From the NCBI RefSeq assembly GCF_000422545.1, contig NZ_AULZ01000017.1, positions 48,723 through 112,722 of the forward strand: 64,000 nucleotides of DNA, given 5' to 3'. Below the pieces are notes generated by a model that worked only from the letters and a program-made list of their open reading frames with translations, was not told where the DNA came from and ran no database searches. How positions within the stretch are numbered: the stretch's first letter is position 1; each line of letters starts with the position of its first letter. A program made the position numbers and the translations under genes. Source of the stretch: Desulfocurvibacter africanus subsp. africanus DSM 2603 (lineage in GTDB: Bacteria; Desulfobacterota; Desulfovibrionia; Desulfovibrionales; Desulfovibrionaceae). Positions 9,836 through 19,462 of this stretch are shown piece after piece.

Positions 9836-10543
9836 ATGCAAGACATCCTCCTGCCCTTCCCTCCCGGCACGACGCGGGCCGTGTTCCTGCGCCGCGAGAA
9901 ACGCTTCCTGGCCCTTGTGTCCCTGAACGGCCGCGAGGTCTGGACGCACACCAACAATTCCGGTTCCATGCTCGGCCTGTTGCGTCCCGGCAGCCCGGCC
10001 CTGATTTCCCCGGCCGCGGGTCCGGGCCGGAAGCTGGAATGGACGCTGGAGGCGCTTCACTGCGACGGTTCCTGGATCTGTGTGAATACCCTGGCCCCCA
10101 ACAGAACGCTCCGCGCTGCATGGCAGGCCGGACTGCTGCCCGAGGCTGCAGGAACGACGAGCTTCCGGGCCGAGGCCAAGGTCGGAGACAGCCGCCTGGA
10201 CGCCCTGCTCTCAGGCCCTGGCGGCGACATATGGGTCGAGGCTAAAAACGTGACCCTGGAATTCTGCGGCACGGCCTGTTTTCCCGACGCCGTGACCGAA
10301 CGCGGGCAAAAGCACCTGCGCGAACTCATGGCCCTGGCCACCCAGGGCCTGCGGACCGCTGTCTTCTACTTCGTGCCCATGGCCTGCGCCGAGCGCTTCG
10401 CGCCGGCGGACTTCATCGACCCGAACTACGCAGCCCTCTTCCGCGAGGCCTTGAGCCGCGGCGTGGAGGCCTGGCCTTATCGCGCCCTGGTGGATGAACG
10501 CGGCATCCGCCTTGACTGTCGACTGCCCCTGGCAGGTTGTTGA
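9836..10543 (+). CDS. sfsA: SfsA family DNA/RNA nuclease-like protein
   Basis: 235 residues with the SfsA pattern: an N-terminal OB-like part (FLRREKRFLALV, HTNNSGSM) and a C-terminal nuclease-like core with VEAKNVTLE and FPDAVTERGQKHLREL. E. coli SfsA was named for sugar fermentation stimulation and is described as a nucleic-acid-binding protein or nuclease. The length is normal (about 230-240). No strong ribosome-binding site is visible before the ATG. It converges on csgH, whose end is 48 nt away. Confidence 0.92.
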   Translation: MQDILLPFPPGTTRAVFLRREKRFLALVSLNGREVWTHTNNSGSMLGLLRPGSPALISPAAGPGRKLEWTLEALHCDGSWICVNTLAPNRTLRAAWQAGLLPEAAGTTSFRAEAKVGDSRLDALLSGPGGDIWVEAKNVTLEFCGTACFPDAVTERGQKHLRELMALATQGLRTAVFYFVPMACAERFAPADFIDPNYAALFREALSRGVEAWPYRALVDERGIRLDCRLPLAGC

Positions 10544-10591
10544 AAAGTCTATGGCCGGGTCACGACCAGCGCCAAGTCAAGCCGAGCTGAG

Positions 10592-10984
10592 TCAGGGATG
10601 AATCAGCTCGGCGGAAGCGACATGCCCATCCATTCTGAGCCGCAGGACCACCGAAAGCACGTCCTTGCTCCCAACGGACAAGCGCAGGTCGGCCAGCGGA
10701 GTTTCGCCCACCAACGCAAGCTTGGCGCCGGCTTGGCGGCTGCTGGCCACCCCCCCCGCCCCGCGCTTGCAGACCTGCAGCTCGTAACTCACCCGGCCTT
10801 GCAGCTTGGAGACGCATACGGCCTGCACATGCAGCAGGCCATTTTGCGTCGTGGAAACCAGCTTGCCTTGCAAAACGTCCTCCTCCTGGCCTTCGGCCCA
10901 GGCGCATACAGCCAATAAAAGCAACAAGCCCAACAGAGCGGCCCACATGCCGGGCCCAGACCCGCATGAAGCCGTCCTGCGCAT
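10592..10984 (-). CDS. csgH: CsgH-like periplasmic curli chaperone
   Basis: 130 residues with a signal peptide (hydrophobic core about 12-28, ending AWA). The mature part looks like the small Ig-fold CsgC/CsgH group: YELQVCKRGAGG, then a SSRQAG motif, then LADLRLSVG and a final beta strand. CsgC and CsgH inhibit premature amyloid formation of curlin in the periplasm. It is the last gene of csgEFGH, 4 nt after csgG. Assignment rests on the pattern and on the operon. CsgC would be the alternative name. Confidence 0.75.
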   Translation of the reverse strand: MRRTASCGSGPGMWAALLGLLLLLAVCAWAEGQEEDVLQGKLVSTTQNGLLHVQAVCVSKLQGRVSYELQVCKRGAGGVASSRQAGAKLALVGETPLADLRLSVGSKDVLSVVLRLRMDGHVASAELIHP

Positions 10985-10988
10985 GGCC

Positions 10989-12188
10989 CTACCTCACCAG
11001 CTCGGGCTTGGTGGCCTCGAGTCGTTTGCTGTTGGCGCAACCCACGTCGTAACCCAATGAACAACTCTTGCGGTAGTCCAGCAAGGCCAGCCGGTAATCT
11101 CCATTCCGCTCGTAGACGTAACCGCGGTTGTTGTAGGCCAGGCCGTTGTTTTGATTGAGCGTGATTGCCCATTCGGCATCCTTCATGGCCCGATCCAACC
11201 TGTCCGTCTGGGCGTAGGCTTCGGAGCGGGCGGCGTACAAGGCGTCGTTGTATGGGTCCAGACCCAAACCCTCGTTGGAGCTTTCGATGGCCCTGTTCCA
11301 CTCCTTGCGTTCCAGCGCGCTGCGCGAACGCTGCAGCAGATAGGTGGACCTCTCGCGGTTCACGTCCCCGTTCTTCTCGGACAGGTAGGCCTTGATGACT
11401 GGAGAATTCATGTCCGCCGGATCCTTCAGATCCCATAGCCCGTCCAGGATGCCTTCGATGATCAGGCTAACGACCGCCTTCTGCACTGCCTCCATGACGC
11501 ACATTTGCGGCGGCTCGTTGGTGGAGAGGCCGGCCTCGATCTCCAGCAGGCGGTCGATTTCGACGTAGCGGAACACGCCCACCTTCACCTCGGCGGAAAG
11601 TACTGACTTAGAGGTGGACACGGACTGCACGATGGCCCCGCTGAGCACGTCCGAGGCCCGCAAATAGAGCGTGACCTGATCCTTGCGGTATTGCGAGGAG
11701 CCGCCGATGCCATGGTACTCAGCGCCGAGTCCAGCGGAGGTCAGGTTCGTCTCGTAGGCCACGATGCCGCCGTCGAGCATGAGCGGCGCGTGCAGCAGCT
11801 CTGGCAGTTCCGTATCCTTGCCTATGTTGGCCCGGATAATCTTGCGCTCGGTGATCAGGTTGTTGAAGGACTCGCGCTCCACCGGAACGAACCAACCCGA
11901 ATCCCGCAAGGCGTCGATGAGCATGGCCGTGGCTCCCTGGGTCACGGCCGTGGAGAAGCTGGATACGTTCTCCTGGAATTTGTACTGCCCGGTCTGGTCC
12001 CTGAAGCTGTAGACCGCGACAATGATCTTGTCCTTGGGCTCGGGCAGCCCTGCAAGCTCACGTTGGGTAAGGGTCTTGTAGCCCAGGGAGGGCGCGCTGA
12101 AGGTCCTGGCGTTCGGCCCTACGCAAGCAGTGAGCAGGAGGGCGAGCGCAGCGTAGGCCAGGGTCGGCCTGAGAAGAATATTTCGCAT
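10989..12188 (-). CDS. csgG: CsgG, curli secretion pore lipoprotein with a C-terminal TPR extension
   Basis: 399 residues. The signal peptide ends in a lipobox (LLTAC, Cys22), as in outer-membrane lipoprotein CsgG. The core follows E. coli CsgG closely: VAVYSFRDQTGQ, FSTAVTQGATAMLIDAL, NERKIIRA-type segment, GIGGSSQY, VSTSKSVLS, VGVFRYVEIDRLLE and STNEPPQMCVMEA. It should form the nonameric outer-membrane channel. The family is usually about 277 residues. Here roughly 110 extra residues (about 285-395) make three tetratricopeptide-like repeats, which would lie in the periplasm. It is preceded by csgF and followed by csgH with 4 nt between. Confidence 0.95.
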   Translation of the reverse strand: MRNILLRPTLAYAALALLLTACVGPNARTFSAPSLGYKTLTQRELAGLPEPKDKIIVAVYSFRDQTGQYKFQENVSSFSTAVTQGATAMLIDALRDSGWFVPVERESFNNLITERKIIRANIGKDTELPELLHAPLMLDGGIVAYETNLTSAGLGAEYHGIGGSSQYRKDQVTLYLRASDVLSGAIVQSVSTSKSVLSAEVKVGVFRYVEIDRLLEIEAGLSTNEPPQMCVMEAVQKAVVSLIIEGILDGLWDLKDPADMNSPVIKAYLSEKNGDVNRERSTYLLQRSRSALERKEWNRAIESSNEGLGLDPYNDALYAARSEAYAQTDRLDRAMKDAEWAITLNQNNGLAYNNRGYVYERNGDYRLALLDYRKSCSLGYDVGCANSKRLEATKPELVR

Positions 12189-12232
12189 TCTTGCCTCGGA
12201 CTGAACTGTGGAGTGTGCAACCGGAAGGTCAC

Positions 12233-12643
12233 CTAGAAAACCGGGACCTCGACCACCGTGCTGTCGCCGCTCAGGCTATCCGTCACCGCGACCTTGATCA
12301 CCTTGCCGTTGTTGTCGATGGAAATGACATAACTGCCGATGGTATAGGTCCCATTGGAGAGGTTGCCTTCGTCGCCAAAGGCGTCCTGCACGATCTTGTC
12401 CGCAATAAGGCCAAGCACCCTCCTGTTCAGGCCATCCTCAAAGTCGCTGAGAGGGTCTTCCTCATATTCGTCCTCGGCGAAGCGCTTCTGGGAATCAGCC
12501 TTGTTGAGCAGGAAATTGCCGATCATGGGATCCCCCCCGAAGCTGGGATTGGTGAAACCGAAGACCAGCTCGGTGGCGGATGCGGTACTCGGCATCGCAG
12601 CCAGGGCCATGCACAGCAACGAAACAACAAATATCGTCCTCAT
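12233..12643 (-). CDS. csgF: CsgF, curli nucleation/anchoring factor
   Basis: 136 residues from the ATG at 12643, chosen over an upstream GTG because GGGAGG is well placed. A signal peptide (ends SAT/A) is followed by ELVFGFTNPSFGGDP, the conserved CsgF N-terminus that plugs into the CsgG channel. A variable middle rich in Asp/Glu and a C-terminal beta region complete it. It lies 44 nt before csgG in the csgEFGH operon. Confidence 0.93.
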   Translation of the reverse strand: MRTIFVVSLLCMALAAMPSTASATELVFGFTNPSFGGDPMIGNFLLNKADSQKRFAEDEYEEDPLSDFEDGLNRRVLGLIADKIVQDAFGDEGNLSNGTYTIGSYVISIDNNGKVIKVAVTDSLSGDSTVVEVPVF

Positions 12644-12662
12644 GAACGCACCTCCCACGATG

Positions 12663-13067
12663 CTAGATGCCGGTGCCGGAAAGTTCGGGCGCGACTTCTT
12701 CAGCGCCCGTTATGTTTTGGACAACATGGCGGAAGGAAAGTGCCACGGCTCGGTCGACTTCCGCGCGCACATCCGACCCCCTCTGGCTGATCATTCCGAC
12801 GTAGGCTACTGATCCGCCCACCAGCACCTGCAGCTTGCTCATAGCGCGTCCGCTAGACTCCTCCGTGATGACAATGTCGCTGATGGGAATTCCTTGAAAC
12901 GAATTCCAGACTCTACAGAACCTTTGATAGAAATCCTGGCCGACACGCGTGTACACATCATTGATGATGAGCTGGTCTTCCAATTCCGCCGCCCATGCCG
13001 GACATGCCGGCAATACCGAAATGTAGCCGCTCCAAAAGATGGCCAGTAGAACAATTGTCCGCTGCAT
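12663..13067 (-). CDS. csgE: CsgE, periplasmic curli secretion adaptor
   Basis: 134 residues from the ATG at 13067, with GGGAGA upstream. An ATG at 13097 would only lengthen the tail before the signal peptide. After cleavage near AWA the protein reads IINDVYTRVGQDFYQRFCRVW, the hallmark of CsgE (TRxGxDFYxxF). CsgE caps the CsgG channel and delivers curlin. It is the first gene of the operon and ends 19 nt before csgF. Confidence 0.9.
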   Translation of the reverse strand: MQRTIVLLAIFWSGYISVLPACPAWAAELEDQLIINDVYTRVGQDFYQRFCRVWNSFQGIPISDIVITEESSGRAMSKLQVLVGGSVAYVGMISQRGSDVRAEVDRAVALSFRHVVQNITGAEEVAPELSGTGI

Positions 13068-13492
13068 GCTGATCTCCCGCCTAAAGAACAGGGCCATGGT
13101 CGTTAGCGGCCCTGCCGGTTAAAAACATTTCTTCCGCATACTCTTGGCGCAATTGCTAAAACCGCCCGCTTGATCGTGGCTGCGTTCCTGCCTACTACCT
13201 CGCCCAACATTTTCGATTTCCCTCGCCTGCCCCCCATGGGCGGCTTTAGAGATTCTTGCTGATTGTATATGCGTGGGCATGCTCTCCGAACAATTGTACT
13301 AAAGATTGTTTTTACTGCTCCAGATGTAGAACTTTAGTTCTAGGGAAGCAGTCGGGACATGCGCCATACACTCATGCGCCATGGCGAATCGAAATGATGC
13401 TCCGCGGTCATCTCGCGATCATCTCGATGACGGGTAGGTCAGAGCCTGGAAAGCAGGTAAGGCGCTCGGATATGGACGGGCGCTGATAAACG
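13068..13492. other. Intergenic region upstream of csgE
   Basis: It holds the control region of the csgEFGH operon, read to the left, and the downstream flank of the valS terminator. No curlin gene, no RNA gene and no clear promoter boxes were recognised. The only longer frame (13256-13486, plus) lacks a ribosome-binding site. Confidence 0.5.
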
Positions 13493-13527
13493 AAAAAACC
13501 CCCGCCGGACATTGTCCGACGGGGGTC
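13493..13527 (-). terminator. Intrinsic terminator of valS
   Basis: On the minus strand ACCCCCGTCGGACA pairs with TCCGGCGGGGGT and six T residues follow, 22 nt after the valS stop. Confidence 0.92.
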
Positions 13528-13548
13528 TGATCAGTAATCAGCCACGCT

Positions 13549-16230
13549 TTAGCTCATGACGCCGCGCAGCCGTTCCTGGAGCTTGCCGAGCTTGTCCTGG
13601 CGCTCCTTGGCGGCGGCGAGCTTCTCCTTCTCTTTTTCCACCACGTCCTGGGGCGCTTTGGCCACGAAGTCCTTGTTGGCCAGCTTGCGGCTGACGACCT
13701 CCACGTCTTTGGAGGACTTGGCGATCTCCTTGTCCAGGCGGGCCAGCTCGGCCTCGAAGTCCACGGCTCCGGCCAGCGGCACGAACAGCTCGCTGCCCTG
13801 CACGACCTGCGAGGCCGAGGCCTTGGGAGGCGCGACGTGCGCGCCGACCTCCAGTGACGTCACCCGGGCCAGGCGGCGCATGAATTCCGCGTTGGCCGTG
13901 AGCGTGGCCGCATGCTGCTCCGAGGCGGGACGGACCATGACGGACAGGTCCTTGGACGGCGCGATGTTCAGTTCGCCGCGGATGTTGCGCACGGCCACGA
14001 TGGACTCCTGCAGCAGGCTCATGGCCGACTCGATATCCGGACGCACGCATTCCGGCCGCGCCCCCGGATAGGGCATGGCCGCGATGTCGTCCCCCGTCGT
14101 GGCCGGCAGGTGCTGCCAGATCTCCTGGGTCACGAAAGGCGTGACCGGATGCAGCAGCACCAGGATCTCGGATAGCGTCGTCCACAGGACCAATTGCGTT
14201 TCGGCCTTGCGCGCCGCGTCGTCGCCGGTCAGGTCGGACTTGGCCATCTCCAGGTACCAGTCGCAGAACTCGCGCCAGACAAAGGCGTACAAGGTCTGCG
14301 CGTAATCGTTGAAGGCGTAGCCCTGGATGGCGGCGTCCACCTCGGTCTTGACCTGCTCCAGGCGGCTGAGAATCCATTGGTTGTGCAGGCTGCCGCTCGA
14401 CGGAGTCGCCTTGAGGGCGGCCTCGCGCTCTTGCGGCGCTTGCGGAGCCCACTCCTCCAGGTTCATGAGCGTGAAGCGCGCGGCGTTCCACAGCTTGTTC
14501 ACGAAATGGCGGTAGCCCTCGATGCGCGCCTCGGACAGCTTGATGTCCCGGCCCATGGCCGCGAAGCTGGTCAGCGTGAAGCGCAGGGAGTCGCAGCCGT
14601 ACTTCTCGACCATGTCCAGCGGGTCGATGACGTTGCCCGTGGACTTGGACATCTTCTTGCCTTCCTCGTCGCGCACCAGGGCATGCAGGTACACGTGATG
14701 GAAGGGCACCTGCTCCTGGAAGTGCAGGCCCATCATCATCATGCGCGCGACCCAGAAGAACAGGATGTCGAAGCCCGTGACGAGCACCGAAGTGGGATAG
14801 AACAGCCCCAGCTCGCGGGTCTTGTCGGGCCAGCCCAAGGTCGAGAACGGCCAAAGGGCCGAGGAGAACCAGGTGTCCAGCACGTCCTCGTCCTGCATGA
14901 GGCCGCTGCCGCATTCCGGGCATTCATCCATGTCCGTGCGCGAGGCGAACTGCTTGTAGCAGCCCTGGCAGTACCAGACCGGGATGCGGTGGCCCCACCA
15001 GAGCTGGCGCGAGATGCACCAGTCGCGGATATTATCCAGCCAGTCGAAATAGGTCTTGGCCCAGGCCTCGGGGAAGATCTTCGTATTGCCGAGCTCCACG
15101 GCCGCGCGAGCCTTGGCCGCCAGGGGCTTGACCGCCACGAACCACTGCTTGGAAACGTTGGGCTCCACCGTGGTCTTGCAGCGGTAGCAGGCCGTCACGT
15201 TATGGTCGTAGTCCGTCTCGGCCTCCAGCAGACCCTTGGCCTTGAGCTCCTCGACGATGGCCGTGCGGCACTCCTCGGCCGTCATGCCCACGAAGCGCTC
15301 GGGCGAGTTCTCGTTCATGCGCCCTGCGTCGTCGATGACCTTGAGCATCGGCAGCTCGTGCTTGCGGCCAATCTCCCAGTCGTTCATGTCATGGGCCGGG
15401 GTGATCTTCAGGCAGCCCGTGCCGAACTCCATGTCCACATACTTGTCGGCGATGACCGGAATCTCGCGCTCGGCGATGGGCAGCAGCACGTTCTTGCCGA
15501 TGAACTGCTGGTAACGCTCGTCGTCCGGATGCACGGCCACGGCCGCGTCGCCGAGCAGGGTTTCGGGCCGCACCGTGGCCACGGTCAGGGAGCCCGAGCC
15601 GTCGGCCAGCGGGTACTTTATCGTGGTCAGGGTCGTGGTGCGCGGAACGTACTCGACTTCATCGTCGGCCAGGGCCGTGTGGCAGCGCGAGCACCAGTTG
15701 ATGATGTACTCGCCGCGGTAGATGAGCCCCTGCTCGTACAGGCTCACGAAGACCTCGCGCACGGCGCGCGACAGGCCCTCGTCCATGGTAAAGCGGGCGC
15801 GCGTCCAGTCCACGGACGCGCCGATGCGCTTGATCTGGTTGTGGATGCGGCTCTCGTATTCCTGTTTCCACTCCCAAACTTTCTCCACGAACTGCTCGCG
15901 GCCCAGGTCGTCACGGGTCTTGCTTTCGCCCAGCAGCCGGCGCTCCACCACGTTCTGGGTGGCGATGCCGGCATGGTCCGTGCCCGGCACCCACAGCACC
16001 TTGCGTCCCTTCTGGCGCTGATAGCGGCACAGCACATCCTGCAAGGTGATATTCAGGGCGTGGCCGATATGCAGGGCGCCGGTGACGTTGGGCGGCGGTA
16101 TGACGATGGAATAGGGCTCTCCAGGGGCGTCCAGATCCGGGCTGAACGTGCGCTCGGCTTCCCACTTATCGCGCCAGCGGGCCTCGACTTCCTGGGGCTC
16201 GTAGCCCTTGGCCAGGGTCTTCGCGGTCAT
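13549..16230 (-). CDS. valS: Valyl-tRNA synthetase
   Basis: 893 residues from the ATG at 16230, chosen because GAGGAG lies 8 nt upstream and the protein then starts in the normal place (TLAKGYEPQEVEARW). The class I signature HIGH appears as ALHIGHAL, and KMSKS as KKMSKSTGNVIDP. The anticodon-binding region and the C-terminal coiled coil (LAKEIAKSSKDVEVVS... region, Lys/Glu/Ala-rich) are present. It charges tRNA-Val and edits Thr. The length is as expected. It is monocistronic with its own terminator. Confidence 0.97.
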   Translation of the reverse strand: MTAKTLAKGYEPQEVEARWRDKWEAERTFSPDLDAPGEPYSIVIPPPNVTGALHIGHALNITLQDVLCRYQRQKGRKVLWVPGTDHAGIATQNVVERRLLGESKTRDDLGREQFVEKVWEWKQEYESRIHNQIKRIGASVDWTRARFTMDEGLSRAVREVFVSLYEQGLIYRGEYIINWCSRCHTALADDEVEYVPRTTTLTTIKYPLADGSGSLTVATVRPETLLGDAAVAVHPDDERYQQFIGKNVLLPIAEREIPVIADKYVDMEFGTGCLKITPAHDMNDWEIGRKHELPMLKVIDDAGRMNENSPERFVGMTAEECRTAIVEELKAKGLLEAETDYDHNVTACYRCKTTVEPNVSKQWFVAVKPLAAKARAAVELGNTKIFPEAWAKTYFDWLDNIRDWCISRQLWWGHRIPVWYCQGCYKQFASRTDMDECPECGSGLMQDEDVLDTWFSSALWPFSTLGWPDKTRELGLFYPTSVLVTGFDILFFWVARMMMMGLHFQEQVPFHHVYLHALVRDEEGKKMSKSTGNVIDPLDMVEKYGCDSLRFTLTSFAAMGRDIKLSEARIEGYRHFVNKLWNAARFTLMNLEEWAPQAPQEREAALKATPSSGSLHNQWILSRLEQVKTEVDAAIQGYAFNDYAQTLYAFVWREFCDWYLEMAKSDLTGDDAARKAETQLVLWTTLSEILVLLHPVTPFVTQEIWQHLPATTGDDIAAMPYPGARPECVRPDIESAMSLLQESIVAVRNIRGELNIAPSKDLSVMVRPASEQHAATLTANAEFMRRLARVTSLEVGAHVAPPKASASQVVQGSELFVPLAGAVDFEAELARLDKEIAKSSKDVEVVSRKLANKDFVAKAPQDVVEKEKEKLAAAKERQDKLGKLQERLRGVMS

Positions 16231-16364
16231 ATGCGTCTCTCCTCGTGAAACGGCCCCATGCGTGAATGGCGGGGCCGGAAATGACGTCGCGCCCACAAAG
16301 GAGCGCGTAAGGGTCGGGTCGAATTCCATGCCTTTACACCACGAGCGGCCATCTGCCAATATCC

Positions 16365-16437
16365 TGGGGAAGGGCTCCGCCCTCCCCCCAGCCCCCACCC
16401 GCCAGGGAGCGAGGCCCCCTGGACCCCGCGCCATTTG
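16365..16437 (-). repeat. Family B paired-hairpin repeat
   Basis: Read on the minus strand: GGGGTCCAGGG, a hairpin closing CCAGGG...CCCTGG, a GGGTGGGG linker, then a second hairpin from GGGGAGGGC to GCCCT. The same architecture recurs at 20481, 22080, 24850, 40165 and 60680. It lies upstream of valS. Confidence 0.75.
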
Positions 16438-16510
16438 CTGGCGGCTTCGGCCCGCATCCGGCGGGCCGACCAAGTCAGCGCACTTCATCGGCAGGTTGCC
16501 CTGAAGCAAA

Positions 16511-16549
16511 GGAGAGGAGCGAGCCGATCAACACGGCGCACTCCTCTCC
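16511..16549. other. Strong inverted repeat between valS and a chemoreceptor gene
   Basis: GGAGAGGAG and CTCCTCTCC are perfect complements separated by 21 nt, which themselves pair in part (GCCG with CGGC). No T-run follows on either strand, so it is not a typical terminator. Confidence 0.5.
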
Positions 16550-16641
16550 AGTTCCATGCTTGCCTTAGGCAGCCTTTGCGTCAAATCTTACCAGCGTGCT
16601 TCTTTCCGCCGTGGCCCGCCTCGGTCCACCTCGGCAAATAC

Positions 16642-18645
16642 CTAGAATTTCTCGAATTCCAGATCCTCGTTACCGTGTTCATCACGCGACACCTGCATAT
16701 CCTTCATGCGTAGCTGGATGGTGCCGGACGAGCTGGGCTTGGTCGTCGCCGGATGCTGTAAGGGCTTGAAGTTCCTGGCAGGGCTGGACAGGGCGGACGC
16801 ACGTCTCGCGCCGCTGCCACTGACATTGTCGAGCCTGAAGAAGGCGATGCTTTGCTGAAGCTGTTCGGCTTGACTGGAAAGCTCTTCGCTCGTGGAAGCC
16901 GTTTCCTCGGCTGCCGAGGCGTTCTGCTGCACAACCGAATCCAACTGCTGCAAGGCCTTGTTGATCTGTTCCGCGCCCGAGCTCTGCTCCTGGCTGGCGG
17001 CGGCGATCTCCTGCACAAGCTCCGCGGTCTTCTGGATATCCGGCACGATTCGCCTGAGCATCTCACCAGCCTTCTCGGCCACCTGCACGCTCGTGCTCGA
17101 CAAGTCGCTGATTTCGCCGGCGGCAGTGCCGCTTCGCTCGGCGAGCTTGCGCACTTCGGCCGCGACCACCGCGAAACCCTTGCCGTGCTCACCCGCACGG
17201 GCGGCTTCAATGGCGGCATTCAGCGCGAGCAGGTTGGTCTGACGGGCAATCTCTTCAATGATGGAAATCTTATCGGCGATTTCTTTCATGGCGCGTACGG
17301 TCTGCCCCACGGCTTCGCCGCCCTCGCGGGCATCAGTGGCGGTCTTGATCGCGATCGCTTCGGTCTGGCGGGCATTGTCCGCGTTCTGATGGATGTTGGC
17401 TGCCATCTCTTCCATGCTGGAGGAGACTTCCTCCACGCTGGCGGCCTGCTCGGTCGCGCCCTGGGACATGCTTTCCGAGGTCGAGGAGAGTTCCTCGCTG
17501 CCCGAGGCCACGTTATCAGCCGCGCCGCGTACCTCGGTCACGATCTCGCGGAGCTTCTCGACCATGCCATTCAGGGCCAAGGAGAGCATGCCCATCTCGT
17601 CGCGCTGGGTAACGCTGAGCTTGGTTGTGAAATCACCGCCAGCGAGCTTTTTGGCGAACTCCACGCCCTGGTTCACAGGGCCGATGATGCTGCGCACGAT
17701 AAGCAACGCAGCGATGATGCCAAGCAGCAGAGCGACGGCCGTCCCAGCCACGATGGCCGTATTGGAGGTGGAAATCTGGGCTTGCATCTTCTGCTCCTGC
17801 CCTAGCAGCAGCGCCTCGCCCTTCTCATTGAGCTTCCCGGCATTCGCGACCATCTGTTTGCGGGCCTCTTCCTGCCGAAGAACGTTCTCACGAAATTTGG
17901 CGCCGGCGGCGGCGTATCGCTCGACGGCCTTGTCGAGCTTGTCGGCGAGCGCCTGAACCTGCGGCACCCCCGCCCCCTTGGCTCTCCACCTTTTGATGCC
18001 TTCGATCTGCGCCGTGAGATCCCTTTGGAAATCGGCCCATGTCGCGTCCGATTTCCTCATGATAAAATAAATCGCGGAGATGCGCATGAGCAGATAGCTG
18101 CGCGAGACGTCCTGGTTGAAGCTGTCACTGATGCTTGTCCACTGGATTATCTCGCGCGCGTTGTCGCCCGCGCGCTGCAGGGCCGGAGCCACCAGTTTGT
18201 CGCGCACCTCCGCGCCTATGGCGAAGAACTCCGTGTTTACATCGTACCAGACCTTGAATTGCTCGGCTGTTGACTCGTTGAGCGCCGCGTATTCGCCAAA
18301 GGCTTTCTCATAGGCTTCAACCGAGGCGATCACCTCATCCAATTCCTTGATATCCTCAATGTCGGCGAAGGACGCTTTGGATTGCGCCACGAACTGCTTC
18401 AACTCCAGCATGGATTTGGCCGCGGCGGCTTTGTCTTCCGCGCGCCCTGCGCTCATGTAGTCCTTGACCACGCCTTGAATGTCTTCCATCTCCAACATGG
18501 CGGTAGTGACGCTTTGGACCTTGGAGGTTCTGTCCGAAACACTGGACAATCCATACATGCCCATCACCGCGACTGTTAAGGTCAGAACGAGCACGAGGCC
18601 GAACCCGAGACTGAGTTTGCTCTTGATGTTCAGGTTCTTGAACAT
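16642..18645 (-). CDS. Methyl-accepting chemotaxis protein
   Basis: 667 residues from the ATG at 18645 (GGAGG 7 nt upstream; an ATG 6 nt earlier is too close to it). TM1 is at about 10-32 and a long helical periplasmic sensor follows. TM2 is near 300-325 ([17 protein letters not shown]), then HAMP and the signalling hairpin with [20 protein letters not shown]. The C-terminus ends in EFEKF, similar to the aromatic pentapeptide that tethers CheR or CheB. It stands alone, not in a che operon, so it probably feeds the main flagellar pathway. The ligand is unknown. Confidence 0.94.
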   Translation of the reverse strand: MFKNLNIKSKLSLGFGLVLVLTLTVAVMGMYGLSSVSDRTSKVQSVTTAMLEMEDIQGVVKDYMSAGRAEDKAAAAKSMLELKQFVAQSKASFADIEDIKELDEVIASVEAYEKAFGEYAALNESTAEQFKVWYDVNTEFFAIGAEVRDKLVAPALQRAGDNAREIIQWTSISDSFNQDVSRSYLLMRISAIYFIMRKSDATWADFQRDLTAQIEGIKRWRAKGAGVPQVQALADKLDKAVERYAAAGAKFRENVLRQEEARKQMVANAGKLNEKGEALLLGQEQKMQAQISTSNTAIVAGTAVALLLGIIAALLIVRSIIGPVNQGVEFAKKLAGGDFTTKLSVTQRDEMGMLSLALNGMVEKLREIVTEVRGAADNVASGSEELSSTSESMSQGATEQAASVEEVSSSMEEMAANIHQNADNARQTEAIAIKTATDAREGGEAVGQTVRAMKEIADKISIIEEIARQTNLLALNAAIEAARAGEHGKGFAVVAAEVRKLAERSGTAAGEISDLSSTSVQVAEKAGEMLRRIVPDIQKTAELVQEIAAASQEQSSGAEQINKALQQLDSVVQQNASAAEETASTSEELSSQAEQLQQSIAFFRLDNVSGSGARRASALSSPARNFKPLQHPATTKPSSSGTIQLRMKDMQVSRDEHGNEDLEFEKF

Positions 18646-19203
18646 AGACATCCCTCCAAGTTTCCTTTGCGGCGAATTGACTATTAAGCCCAATTCAATG
18701 TAATAACATTAAATATTTGTTGTGTTGATTAGACAATCAACCGCAACAAGGCCAGACTTTCCATAACGCCCACTATTATATCTACAGTAATGATGGATCC
18801 ATCTAGGCACTATAATCAAGAATAGTCAATCTGCTTCGTATGGAGGGGCGTTTCACATTGTATGCAATAGGCGAAAGCCTCTGCTGCAATCAAAACACAA
18901 TTGCGGCCATTGCATATAGCTTATGTTGATAACAGCCTATCGAATTACATAAGCTTGATACGAAGAATGGATAAACGTATTTAATGCGCATATTTTAACA
19001 TCTAAAGTATTATCTGACCTGGCCTCATTCAAAACGCATTCCCAGGGCAGAAAGGCAAACTCGGGCTATATCCGCCGGAACCAAACGCAAGGAAGGTCGG
19101 CGAGCGCCGGGTCCATGGAATCGCCTATCCCCTTTGCCATCGGAGGGCTGGGCGGTTAGAGTATGGGCCAACCCGCTGAGGAAGCAGCCAGGAGGTATTA
19201 CGT
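18646..19203. other. AT-rich divergent intergenic region
   Basis: The 560 bp between the chemoreceptor and slyX are clearly richer in A+T than the genes around, mainly 18690-19020. A palindrome TTGATT-AGAC-AATCAA lies near 18725-18740. No gene, RNA or consensus promoter was identified with confidence. Confidence 0.5.
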
Positions 19204-19437
19204 ATGGCCAGGACGACCGAAGAACGGCTGGAGTGGCTCGAAACCACCTTGGCCCTCCAGGATAGGACAATCGAGCAGTTGAATGAGGCGCTCATCGCGC
19301 AACAGCGAACGATGGACCGCCTTGAGAACGGGGTCCAAGCCCTAGCCGACAAGCTGCGGGCGTTCGACACGCCCATGGAGGAGGGAGAGGCCGAGGAGCC
19401 GCTGCCTCCGCACTATCAAATGAGCGGTCCCAAGTGA
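19204..19437 (+). CDS. slyX: SlyX-like small coiled-coil protein
   Basis: 77 residues with AGGAGG 9 nt before the ATG. A continuous heptad-type coiled coil (ERLEWLETTLALQD, IEQLNEALIAQQ, MDRLENGVQAL) is followed by a polar tail ending PPHYQMSGPK. SlyX proteins share this architecture and a terminal PPHY. The function is not established. It ends 25 nt before the FMN dehydrogenase gene and is probably cotranscribed. Confidence 0.82.
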   Translation: MARTTEERLEWLETTLALQDRTIEQLNEALIAQQRTMDRLENGVQALADKLRAFDTPMEEGEAEEPLPPHYQMSGPK

Positions 19438-19462
19438 CGAATTGAGAAGGAGTGAATTCAGC

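Noticed and set aside
13256..13486. Possible small Cys protein upstream of csgE
   Set aside because: No ribosome-binding site and composition not protein-like; lies in a control region.
14194..16248. 684-codon plus-strand frame opposite valS
   Set aside because: Antisense shadow of a well-conserved synthetase; rich in Val/Ala/His/Arg with no domain.
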